Shown here in pieces: positions 17,153-22,910 of a stretch of 39,904 nucleotides of DNA. Below the pieces are notes generated by a model. That model made no database searches. It was given only the letters and a program-made list of their open reading frames with translations, and had not been told where the DNA came from. This stretch comes from a virus, in IMG/VR virus record IMGVR_UViG_3300020190_000138, positions 1 to 39,904 of that record. One strand, 5' to 3'. How positions within the stretch are numbered: the stretch's first letter is position 1; each line of letters starts with the position of its first letter. A program made the position numbers and the translations under genes.

Positions 17153-17351
17153 TGGACACTATTTAGAAGTTATGGATCGATTGCATATTATAATGGATAA
17201 CATTGATGGGCATCTACTTCAACATCCTTTAGTAGAACAGAATCCAAAACTAGGTAAACTTATAGATAAGAGTATTGGGGATTTGTACAGAGCATATCAA
17301 CTAGCAGGAGAACTATCTACAAAAAATAAAAGAAATGGAACAGCAGATTAA
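17127..17351 (+). CDS. Small helical acidic protein of unknown function
   Basis: This frame gives 74 residues from the ATG at 17127, or 70 from the ATG at 17139, which reduces the overlap with the preceding gene. The sequence (HYLEVMDRLHIIMDNIDGHLL, then LIDKSIGDLYRAYQLAGEL) looks like a helical bundle. No motif is recognised. Its 3' end overlaps the next gene by 17 bp. Confidence 0.6.
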   Translation: MVADMEINDGHYLEVMDRLHIIMDNIDGHLLQHPLVEQNPKLGKLIDKSIGDLYRAYQLAGELSTKNKRNGTAD

Positions 17352-17592
17352 AAACCGAGACATTTTTGAAACTTGTATTTTGTGCGGAGAAATTACTGAT
17401 GTACTAGTAGACTCACATATTGATTATAGAGTAGGATATATTGAAGGAGCAGGACAGTTATGTAGAAAATGTTACAGTAAAGGAACAGATAGAAGTTTAG
17501 TAGCAATCCCAGCGTACGAAGTTTATAATACTCCAAACAACTACGAATTAGGAGAGAAGGTGAGAAAGATTTATAACGATTCAAAAAATTAA
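17335..17592 (+). CDS. Small zinc-finger-like protein
   Basis: This 85-residue protein has two CxxC pairs, ETCILCGE (Cys14, Cys17) and QLCRKCYS (Cys43, Cys46 approximately), typical of a treble-clef or zinc-ribbon fold. The tail is unremarkable. The ATG overlaps the preceding gene, and the next gene starts one base after its stop. Confidence 0.65.
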   Translation: MEQQIKNRDIFETCILCGEITDVLVDSHIDYRVGYIEGAGQLCRKCYSKGTDRSLVAIPAYEVYNTPNNYELGEKVRKIYNDSKN

Positions 17593-17593
17593 A

Positions 17594-17833
17594 ATGACAG
17601 TTCAAATTACACAAGAGTGGTTGTATGTAGCTATTATATTAGTTCTTATGGGTATTCAAGTATATCAACGAACAAAAATTAACAGACTCTACAAAGAGTC
17701 AGTAAGCCTATGGGAAAATATAAGTATTCTAACCATGACTGTTGCTAATAAGTTTACTGAGTTAGATACCAAGATTGGAGAATTAAAAGATCAAGTTGTA
17801 TCTAACGTTAAAAAAGAAGATATTAAGCAATGA
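17594..17833 (+). CDS. Small single-pass membrane protein with coiled coil
   Basis: This 79-residue protein has a transmembrane segment at residues about 9-24 (WLYVAIILVLMGIQVY), then a basic stretch and a heptad-like helix (VANKFTELDTKIGELKDQV). The layout resembles an inner-membrane spanin or a small membrane scaffold, but nothing in the context decides it. It overlaps the next gene by 4 bp. Confidence 0.6.
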   Translation: MTVQITQEWLYVAIILVLMGIQVYQRTKINRLYKESVSLWENISILTMTVANKFTELDTKIGELKDQVVSNVKKEDIKQ

Positions 17834-18177
17834 ACACATACATTATAGTAAGACTGCAAGTTGAGGGTTTACATAACTTTCCTGCAGCAAGAGAAATCTT
17901 TCCAGAAGTAGGTTTCTTAGCAGATGGACATAGACATATTTTTCACATGGAAGTTAAGAAAGAAGTGTTTCACGATAACAGGGATGTGGAATTTATTATG
18001 TTTAAAAGAAATGTTATCAGCTATCTCAAAGATAGATATTATGATAGCTCTATTCGTTGTCATGACTTTGGTCCACTTAGTTGTGAAATGATTGCAAGAG
18101 AGCTTCTAGAAAATTTCGAGTGTAAATCTGTATCAGTATGGGAGGATCTAGAAAATGGTGCCATCGTCGAAGCCTAA
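17830..18177 (+). CDS. Second PTPS-fold (6-pyruvoyltetrahydropterin synthase-like) protein
   Basis: This 115-residue protein resembles small phage proteins related to the PTPS/QueD fold. It keeps a possible zinc triad: His15 in LHNFPAA and His34/His36 in GHRHIFH. A FHDNRDVEFI strand, an LSCEMIARELL helix, and the C-terminal VSVWEDLENGA glutamate strand also match. Unlike QueD it has no Cys shortly before the HxH pair. It is distinct from the QueD-like gene at 14028, which keeps the Cys but lacks zinc histidines. A role in pterin chemistry is likely but not certain. Confidence 0.6.
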   Translation: MNTYIIVRLQVEGLHNFPAAREIFPEVGFLADGHRHIFHMEVKKEVFHDNRDVEFIMFKRNVISYLKDRYYDSSIRCHDFGPLSCEMIARELLENFECKSVSVWEDLENGAIVEA

Positions 18178-18613
18178 AGTAATTTTAGTATTTGGAAGAA
18201 TATGTAGTGGTAAGGGATCCTATATGACGGATGTTGAACGCATAGTCGTATCTGATATCATAAGGGCGGTCACTAAGTTCTCAAAAAGAACCGATCTGCA
18301 AAACACTCAGCATCTTGATACAGCTATTGCTGGTGAAATTATAATTCAAATAGCTCTTTCCGATGCTCCCACAGTTATAGTTGATGGTATTCGACAGATA
18401 AGCATTGTAAATAAGATATTAGAGCACTTTTCCGATATTGAAATGGTTTGGCTAGAAGTTCCCACTGAAGAAAGAAAGCGTAGGTATAGTGCCAGAAAAG
18501 ATAGGAAAGATGATCAACCTTTTGAGATAGTTGATAATAAACCCATAGAGTTGGAATGCCAGAAGATTTACGAGATATTAAAAGACAGATTAAAAGTTAT
18601 AAACAATTATTAA
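18155..18613 (+). CDS. P-loop nucleotide kinase-like protein
   Basis: This 152-residue protein has a Walker A motif FGRICSGKGSY at residues 13-23 near the N-terminus, a VIVDGIRQ strand near residue 74 as in adenylate-kinase/dephospho-CoA-kinase-like families, and a basic lid-like segment EERKRRYSARKDRKDDQP. It probably phosphorylates a (deoxy)nucleotide or related small molecule. The ATG overlaps the preceding gene by 23 bp. The promoter of folE lies in its 3' end. Confidence 0.72.
   Translation: MVPSSKPKVILVFGRICSGKGSYMTDVERIVVSDIIRAVTKFSKRTDLQNTQHLDTAIAGEIIIQIALSDAPTVIVDGIRQISIVNKILEHFSDIEMVWLEVPTEERKRRYSARKDRKDDQPFEIVDNKPIELECQKIYEILKDRLKVINNY
18549..18582 (+). promoter_or_regulatory. AGTTGGA-N18-GATATT promoter for folE
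   Basis: AGTTGGA at 18549-18555 and GATATTAAA at 18574-18582, spaced by 18 bp, both inside the end of the kinase-like gene. folE starts at 18629, leaving a leader of about 40 bases. Confidence 0.7.
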
Positions 18614-18628
18614 AATAAAAGACAGATT

Positions 18629-19273
18629 ATGGAACTTTTGAAAAAAGCCAATGGGAATTTAGTAAGAACAGAAGAGGAAAAGCAAAAGATGGTAGAAGAA
18701 GCAACTGTACACTACGGTAACTTCTTAACTTCTTTAGGATTTGACTGGGCAGCTGATCCAAATTCAGCAGACACACCAAGACGTGTATCGAAAGCTTGGG
18801 TATATGATTTAATTAAAGGATCTAACAGCGAAGCACCAAGTGTTACAGCTTTTCCAAATGACGAGGGGTATACAGGTTTAATTTGCCAAACACGCATTCC
18901 AGTTGTTAGTTTATGCGCTCACCATAATTTAGGATTCACGGGCTTTTGCCACGTAGCCTATATTCCTGGTAAAGAAAAAAGTGGTATGGTAGTAGGATTG
19001 AGTAAGTTGAATCGTATTGTAGACTTTTACTCACGTAGACCTAATATTCAAGAATCCTTGACTAAACAAATACACGATGAAGTAGATAGATTATGTGTAG
19101 GTAACAGAGGTGTTGCTGTAGTAATCGAATCGCAGCATAATTGCGTTAAATGTCGTGGAATTAAACATGATAGTGTTATGAAAACATCTCAAATGTCAGG
19201 ATATTTTTGGACTAATGAGGTAGGAACTCGCGCTGAGTTTTTTAATCTTATCGACCAAAGCAGAACTGCTTAG
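18629..19273 (+). CDS. folE: GTP cyclohydrolase I
   Basis: This 214-residue protein carries the full FolE signature: DTPRRVSKAW, SLCAHHNLGFTG with zinc ligand Cys96 and His98/His99, GLSKLNRIVDFYSRRPNIQE, and SQHNCVKCRGIKHDSVMKTS with the second zinc Cys. It makes 7,8-dihydroneopterin triphosphate from GTP, the first step toward 7-deazaguanines. Length is normal for the family. It shares the window with QueD-like, QueE and DpdA-like proteins, so it most likely feeds DNA modification rather than folate synthesis. Confidence 0.95.
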   Translation: MELLKKANGNLVRTEEEKQKMVEEATVHYGNFLTSLGFDWAADPNSADTPRRVSKAWVYDLIKGSNSEAPSVTAFPNDEGYTGLICQTRIPVVSLCAHHNLGFTGFCHVAYIPGKEKSGMVVGLSKLNRIVDFYSRRPNIQESLTKQIHDEVDRLCVGNRGVAVVIESQHNCVKCRGIKHDSVMKTSQMSGYFWTNEVGTRAEFFNLIDQSRTA

Positions 19274-19310
19274 TTTTTGTAAAGCAGATAAATAATTACA
19301 AACAATTATA

Positions 19311-20123
19311 ATGAAGAAAGTAAAATACGGCTATATTAGCCCTGTAAAGTACCAGCACCTCATTCCAGAGAGTGCTGACTTTCACTTAATTTTAGCTCAC
19401 CTACTAGATAATCAAGAATATGTTGACTTTTATAAAGAGAAGATTAAACGAGGTGATCAAGTAATTTTAGATAATAGTGCTTTTGAATTTAAAAGAGCTC
19501 TATCAGCTACAGAAATTCTTGGCTTTATTGAACGTAGTGGTATACAACCAACTTATGTAGTAGCTCCTGATTATCCATTCTTAGACTGGAAAGAAACAAT
19601 GGCTTCTACGTTGAGCTTTATTCAACAAGTAAAAGATCAACCGTACAAGATTATGGCTGTTCCTCAAAGTGTTAAAGGTGATGTTAAAGGATGGATGCAA
19701 TGTTATCAAGGAATGTATGACAACCCGAATATTTCAATTATTGGCATGTCTATTCTTGGTATTCCTAATGCATTTTGCTCTTTAACAGGAACTGACGACA
19801 TTGCATTTAATAGAGTTTATGCAACACAATATATTCTAGAAAATACAACAGTTAAACCAGGTAGAAAGTGGCACCACTATTTAGGCTTGGGAGGAGGTCC
19901 TAGAGAAATATTACTACAGAGAGGATTAGAGTTAATGGATAGTAATGATAGTTCATCTCCGATCTGGCATGGTTATTTAGGTATTAAATTTGATGATAGT
20001 TTATGGGGATTAAAAGATGGTAAGACAAAAAGAGAAGTAGATTTTAGTGTTCCATTTTTTAATAGCAGTGAAGAATCTATTAAGTTTAATATTGGTTACA
20101 TAGAAAATCTTATTCTGAAATAA
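19311..20123 (+). CDS. dpdA: DpdA-like DNA-guanine transglycosylase
   Basis: This 270-residue protein resembles phage members of the tRNA-guanine transglycosylase superfamily. Candidate catalytic acids are Asp54 in VILDNSAFE and Asp87 in VVAPDYPF. KIMAVPQS and SIIGMSILGIP are strands of the barrel, and a HHYLGLGGG segment comes later. TGT proper is about 380 residues with zinc cysteines near the end; these are not seen here. DpdA enzymes replace guanine in DNA with a 7-deazaguanine, which blocks restriction enzymes. The presence of FolE, QueD-like and QueE supports that role. The stop overlaps the next ATG. Confidence 0.8.
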   Translation: MKKVKYGYISPVKYQHLIPESADFHLILAHLLDNQEYVDFYKEKIKRGDQVILDNSAFEFKRALSATEILGFIERSGIQPTYVVAPDYPFLDWKETMASTLSFIQQVKDQPYKIMAVPQSVKGDVKGWMQCYQGMYDNPNISIIGMSILGIPNAFCSLTGTDDIAFNRVYATQYILENTTVKPGRKWHHYLGLGGGPREILLQRGLELMDSNDSSSPIWHGYLGIKFDDSLWGLKDGKTKREVDFSVPFFNSSEESIKFNIGYIENLILK

Positions 20124-20527
20124 TGAAAAAGAGGTTTATTACATGGAAGTATGTTGAAAAAGCTGTAAATGAACTAGCTAGTCAGATTACACAGAGTGGT
20201 TTAGAATTTGAGTGTGTACAGGGATTAGCAAGAGGTGGACTTATACCAGCTGTGCTTTTATCCCATAAACTAGGAATTCCTTACTGTAAGGATAATGGAG
20301 ATTCTGCTTGCTACGGAAGTATGCTAGTAGTAGATGATATTTGTGATACAGGATATACATTAGAGGAGTTTAGTGAGTTTACAGAAGTTTACACAGCAAC
20401 TATACACTATAAACCAACAGCCATTGTAAAACCTAATTTTTACTACGAAGAGATTAAAAATGAGTGGATTGTATACCCCTGGGAAGAAGAAACAGCAGAA
20501 CCAGTACCAGACTATTTAAATCAGTAA
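20123..20527 (+). CDS. Type I phosphoribosyltransferase
   Basis: This 134-residue protein has the PRPP-binding loop MLVVDDICDTGYT at residues 67-79 and a GLARGGLIPAVLLSHKLGIP block that matches the N-terminal half of purine phosphoribosyltransferases such as Gpt. It would attach or remove ribose-phosphate on a base, for salvage of guanine, xanthine or hypoxanthine. Its ATG overlaps the dpdA stop by one base, so it may recycle guanine released by base exchange; this is inference. Confidence 0.82.
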   Translation: MKKRFITWKYVEKAVNELASQITQSGLEFECVQGLARGGLIPAVLLSHKLGIPYCKDNGDSACYGSMLVVDDICDTGYTLEEFSEFTEVYTATIHYKPTAIVKPNFYYEEIKNEWIVYPWEEETAEPVPDYLNQ

Positions 20528-20528
20528 T

Positions 20529-20690
20529 ATGCAACAAAAAGAATCAAAAACAAACTGGCATTTTAGAATAAGTATCTTGAAATCCTTATTGAGACTTGGT
20601 GCTTGTATAGCTTTGTGGGAAGGTGCTTACGGTACGGCAGCACTAGGATTTGCAGGAGCAGAGGTGTTGGGAATTGTGGAAGAATTGTAG
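20529..20690 (+). CDS. Small hydrophobic protein of unknown function
   Basis: The ATG at 20529 opens a 53-residue frame ending TAG at 20688-20690. The product starts with a polar MQQKESKTNWHFRIS, then ILKSLLRLGACIALWEGAYGTAALGFAGAEVLGIVEEL, one or two short membrane-like helices. It begins two bases after the phosphoribosyltransferase. The bS21 promoter sits in its 3' end. Confidence 0.6.
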   Translation: MQQKESKTNWHFRISILKSLLRLGACIALWEGAYGTAALGFAGAEVLGIVEEL

Positions 20691-20698
20691 ATATTTAT
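20665..20698 (+). promoter_or_regulatory. TGTTGGG-N18-GATATT promoter for the bS21 gene
   Basis: A variant upstream box TGTTGGG at 20665-20671 and GATATTTAT at 20690-20698, with the exact 18-bp spacer of the family. The ATG of bS21 follows at 20704, so the mRNA leader would be very short. Confidence 0.6.
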
Positions 20699-20703
20699 TA
20701 TAT

Positions 20704-20889
20704 ATGATTATAGTTGATATAAGTAAATATAAATCTATAGAACAAGCTTTGAAAGTTTATAAAAATAAGCATTCAAAGATAGGGATAGTCCCAGAACTCC
20801 GTGATAGACAATACTTTACTAAAAAATCAGTAAAGAAGAGAGAAGAGTTGTTGAATGCCGTCTACAAAGAGAGAAAATATAAAAGGTAA
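20704..20889 (+). CDS. rpsU: Ribosomal protein bS21
   Basis: The frame is open from a TTG at 20650, but the ATG at 20704 gives a 61-residue protein that matches bS21 end to end: MIIVDISKYKSIEQALKVYK, then ELRDRQYFTKKSVKKREELL and a basic tail. bS21 binds the 30S platform next to the 3' end of 16S rRNA. From memory of work on Flavobacterium, bS21 there helps hide the anti-Shine-Dalgarno sequence, with a tyrosine at position 54; this protein has Tyr54 too. A phage copy could alter which mRNAs are translated. It has its own promoter. Confidence 0.88.
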   Translation: MIIVDISKYKSIEQALKVYKNKHSKIGIVPELRDRQYFTKKSVKKREELLNAVYKERKYKR

Positions 20890-20891
20890 GT

Positions 20892-21902
20892 ATGAAGTTA
20901 CAGAAATTCAACAAACTAAAAAATGAGTTCGAAATATTTAGTTTTGAGAGAAATTTTAATTCACTCAGCACGACTCTCTATTATTTTTCCTTTTTAGGGA
21001 ATATATTCTCAATTTTATTTTCGTACTTCTTTATTAAAGACATAACAAACTCAATTCCAGTTTTATTTCAAGGACAGGATATTTTCTTTTCTATCTTTAT
21101 TATCCTCTTTATGACAGGATACGAGTTGTTCAAGAGATTTTCTTTTGAGCAATTAATGTTTTCTTTTATCAGGGAAGGAAAAGCAAAAGTAAATAATATC
21201 TCAGGAGCAATTTTATGTATGGGATTAGTAGTAGGATCTTTTTACCTATCTTTGAATGGTGCTCACCGTTTGATAGATACTTCTGAAACTATAGAAATTA
21301 AAACTGATTCTCTATTTTCTACTAAAGCAGATTCTATAGCAAAGTATTACGATAAAGAAATAATCTTCTATAGAAGTCAAGTAGCAAGGACCAGAGTAGA
21401 TAGAAAGTATCGTGACTCTATAGTTAACGAACTACAAATAGCAAAAGATAATAAAATAAAAGAAATAGAGAATAAAACAGATACTAAACTACAATCTCAG
21501 ACTTCTAAAGTACAACAAAACAGTCAAGCCTTTGCTATAATGGTTTCTTTTCTAGAGTTTATTATTCTCTTAGGAGTAGGATTTGCAAGTTACTACAAGT
21601 ATACTTCCTACTTAGAAATGAAGACTCTACTTACTACTCCTAAGTTTAAGCAATTAGACTTACATTTACAGTTGCTTAAACTTTACTATCAAAATGGTAG
21701 AAAGAAAGAAGGAGATCAAGTAATTGCAAAAACCAAGTTTTTTGCTCTAGCATCAGCAGCTAAGTTAGGATGCACACAGAGAGAATTGAATAACTTTATA
21801 GCTTTGTGCTCTGAGTTGGAGATAGCAGTTGGAGACAAACGTAAAAAATCTTATAATATAGGGTACGAAAAAGCTTATCAATTAATAGAAAATAGAGATT
21901 AG
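20892..21902 (+). CDS. Multi-pass membrane protein with a predicted coiled coil
   Basis: This 336-residue protein has hydrophobic segments near residues 28-48, 60-80, 102-120 and 210-232. A charged coiled-coil-like region of about 85 residues (around 125-205) lies between the third and fourth. The C-terminal ~100 residues are soluble and helical with a Lys/Arg-rich stretch. Two copies of AGTTGGA occur in its last 100 bp, one of which starts a promoter. I do not recognise the family. It starts two bases after bS21. Confidence 0.7.
   Translation: MKLQKFNKLKNEFEIFSFERNFNSLSTTLYYFSFLGNIFSILFSYFFIKDITNSIPVLFQGQDIFFSIFIILFMTGYELFKRFSFEQLMFSFIREGKAKVNNISGAILCMGLVVGSFYLSLNGAHRLIDTSETIEIKTDSLFSTKADSIAKYYDKEIIFYRSQVARTRVDRKYRDSIVNELQIAKDNKIKEIENKTDTKLQSQTSKVQQNSQAFAIMVSFLEFIILLGVGFASYYKYTSYLEMKTLLTTPKFKQLDLHLQLLKLYYQNGRKKEGDQVIAKTKFFALASAAKLGCTQRELNNFIALCSELEIAVGDKRKKSYNIGYEKAYQLIENRD
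21827..21860 (+). promoter_or_regulatory. AGTTGGA-N18-TATAAT promoter for the dCTP deaminase-family gene
   Basis: AGTTGGA at 21827-21833 and TATAATATA at 21852-21860, 18 bp apart, in the 3' end of the membrane protein gene. The next ATG is at 21905. Confidence 0.65.
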
Positions 21903-21904
21903 TT

Positions 21905-22405
21905 ATGTTAAATGCAGAACAAATAGAAGGATACGGACTATTGAAGTTAAAGGAATCTAAAGGTAAAAAAGCTCAAGTAGGTTATGACTTAAGCCTAAAA
22001 GCAGTAAACAAAATTGGACATGTTGGTAAAATCCTTAAAGATAAAACCCAACTAGCAGCTTACGAACCTATTGAAAAGATTCAACTAGATGGATACAGAG
22101 GATGGCTACTATATCCAGGTGCTTACGATATTACTTTTTGGGAAGGATGTAAAATACCAGCTAACTTAGTTGGTTTAATCAGACAAAGATCTTCCATGTT
22201 AAGAAATGGCACAGTTTTACATTCGTCAGTATTTGATCCTGGCTTTGAAACAGAATATATGGGAACTGTAATGGTTGTAAATGAAACTATATTTATAGAA
22301 GAAGATGCTCGCGTAGCACAAATATACTTTCACACCTGTGAAGAAGTGCTTGAAGGAAATTTATATAATGGCCAGTTTCAACATGATCGTCAGAGACTTG
22401 GATAG
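21905..22405 (+). CDS. dcd: dCTP deaminase / dUTPase-family enzyme
   Basis: This 166-residue protein shows the trimeric dUTPase/dCTP deaminase motifs: GYDLSL (26-31), RQRSSMLRNG (93-102), VFDPGFETEYMG (109-120) and a C-terminal YNGQFQHDR. It makes dUMP or dUTP from dCTP, or hydrolyses dUTP, giving precursors for dTMP and keeping uracil out of DNA. Sequence alone does not separate the two activities. No thymidylate synthase was found in the window. Confidence 0.82.
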   Translation: MLNAEQIEGYGLLKLKESKGKKAQVGYDLSLKAVNKIGHVGKILKDKTQLAAYEPIEKIQLDGYRGWLLYPGAYDITFWEGCKIPANLVGLIRQRSSMLRNGTVLHSSVFDPGFETEYMGTVMVVNETIFIEEDARVAQIYFHTCEEVLEGNLYNGQFQHDRQRLG

Positions 22406-22541
22406 ACGGTGGCAGGACTTTTTAAAATTCAGAAGTGCAAAGCGAGAAGAGGTTAGAAAGAAAATATCAGAAAGCATGAAATTGCGATGGCAAGATCCTA
22501 ACTACAGCAGAAATAAGCAAAGAAGTGAACAAGGAATTTAA
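22368..22541 (+). CDS. Small DNA-binding-like protein with homing-nuclease-type helix
   Basis: The frame is open from 22338, but an ATG at 22368 limits the overlap with the upstream gene to 38 bp, giving 57 residues. The segment EEVRKKISESMKLRWQDPNY resembles the NUMOD-type DNA-binding helix found at the ends of GIY-YIG and HNH homing nucleases. No nuclease domain precedes it, so it may be a solo DNA-binding protein or a remnant. The 3' end overlaps the next gene by 17 bp. Confidence 0.5.
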   Translation: MASFNMIVRDLDRRWQDFLKFRSAKREEVRKKISESMKLRWQDPNYSRNKQRSEQGI

Positions 22542-22890
22542 AAAAGACGATTATCAAGAAGGACAAGAGTCGCAAGGCTTAGGGGATTCTATAGCTAAAG
22601 TAACTCACTTTTTTCGTATCAATAAAGTTGCAGAAGCAGTTGCGAAGATGGCAGGAGCAGAAGGATGTGGCTGTAAAGAAAGAAGGGAGTTTCTAAATCA
22701 ACTATTTCCGTATAAAGATACAGTAAGAAAGTTTAAAGTTCTGAGAGAGGTTAATTTAAATAGAGACGAAAACGGAGTACCTCAAAAGACCTACAGAGAA
22801 GGGGATATAATAGAAATTAAAAGAGGACACGAACTTTTTTCTGGCGTAATTGAATTACAAAAAGAAGGTGGAGTGGTTGAGATCGATTAG
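22525..22890 (+). CDS. Conserved-looking phage protein with GLGDSIAKVT motif
   Basis: This 121-residue protein starts with GTG at 22525. It holds GLGDSIAKVTHFF near residue 18, then AGAEGCGCKERREFLNQLFPY with a CGC cysteine pair near residue 48. I know this pattern from uncharacterised large-phage proteins, without a function. The second half looks like a small beta barrel (YREGDIIEIKRG). The last bases hold the upstream box of the polA promoter. Confidence 0.65.
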   Translation: MNKEFKKDDYQEGQESQGLGDSIAKVTHFFRINKVAEAVAKMAGAEGCGCKERREFLNQLFPYKDTVRKFKVLREVNLNRDENGVPQKTYREGDIIEIKRGHELFSGVIELQKEGGVVEID

Positions 22891-22908
22891 TTTTTTTAAC
22901 ATATTATA
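22875..22908 (+). promoter_or_regulatory. GGTTGAG-N18-CATATT promoter directly abutting polA
   Basis: A variant upstream box GGTTGAG at 22875-22881 and CATATTATA at 22900-22908, spaced by 18 bp. The polA ATG begins at 22911, two bases after the box, so transcription would start at or next to the start codon. This predicts a leaderless mRNA. Confidence 0.55.
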
Positions 22909-22910
22909 GT

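Noticed and set aside
20650-20703. TTG at 20650 as the start of the bS21 gene
   Set aside because: The bS21 family starts at the ATG at 20704, and the promoter boxes lie between the two positions.
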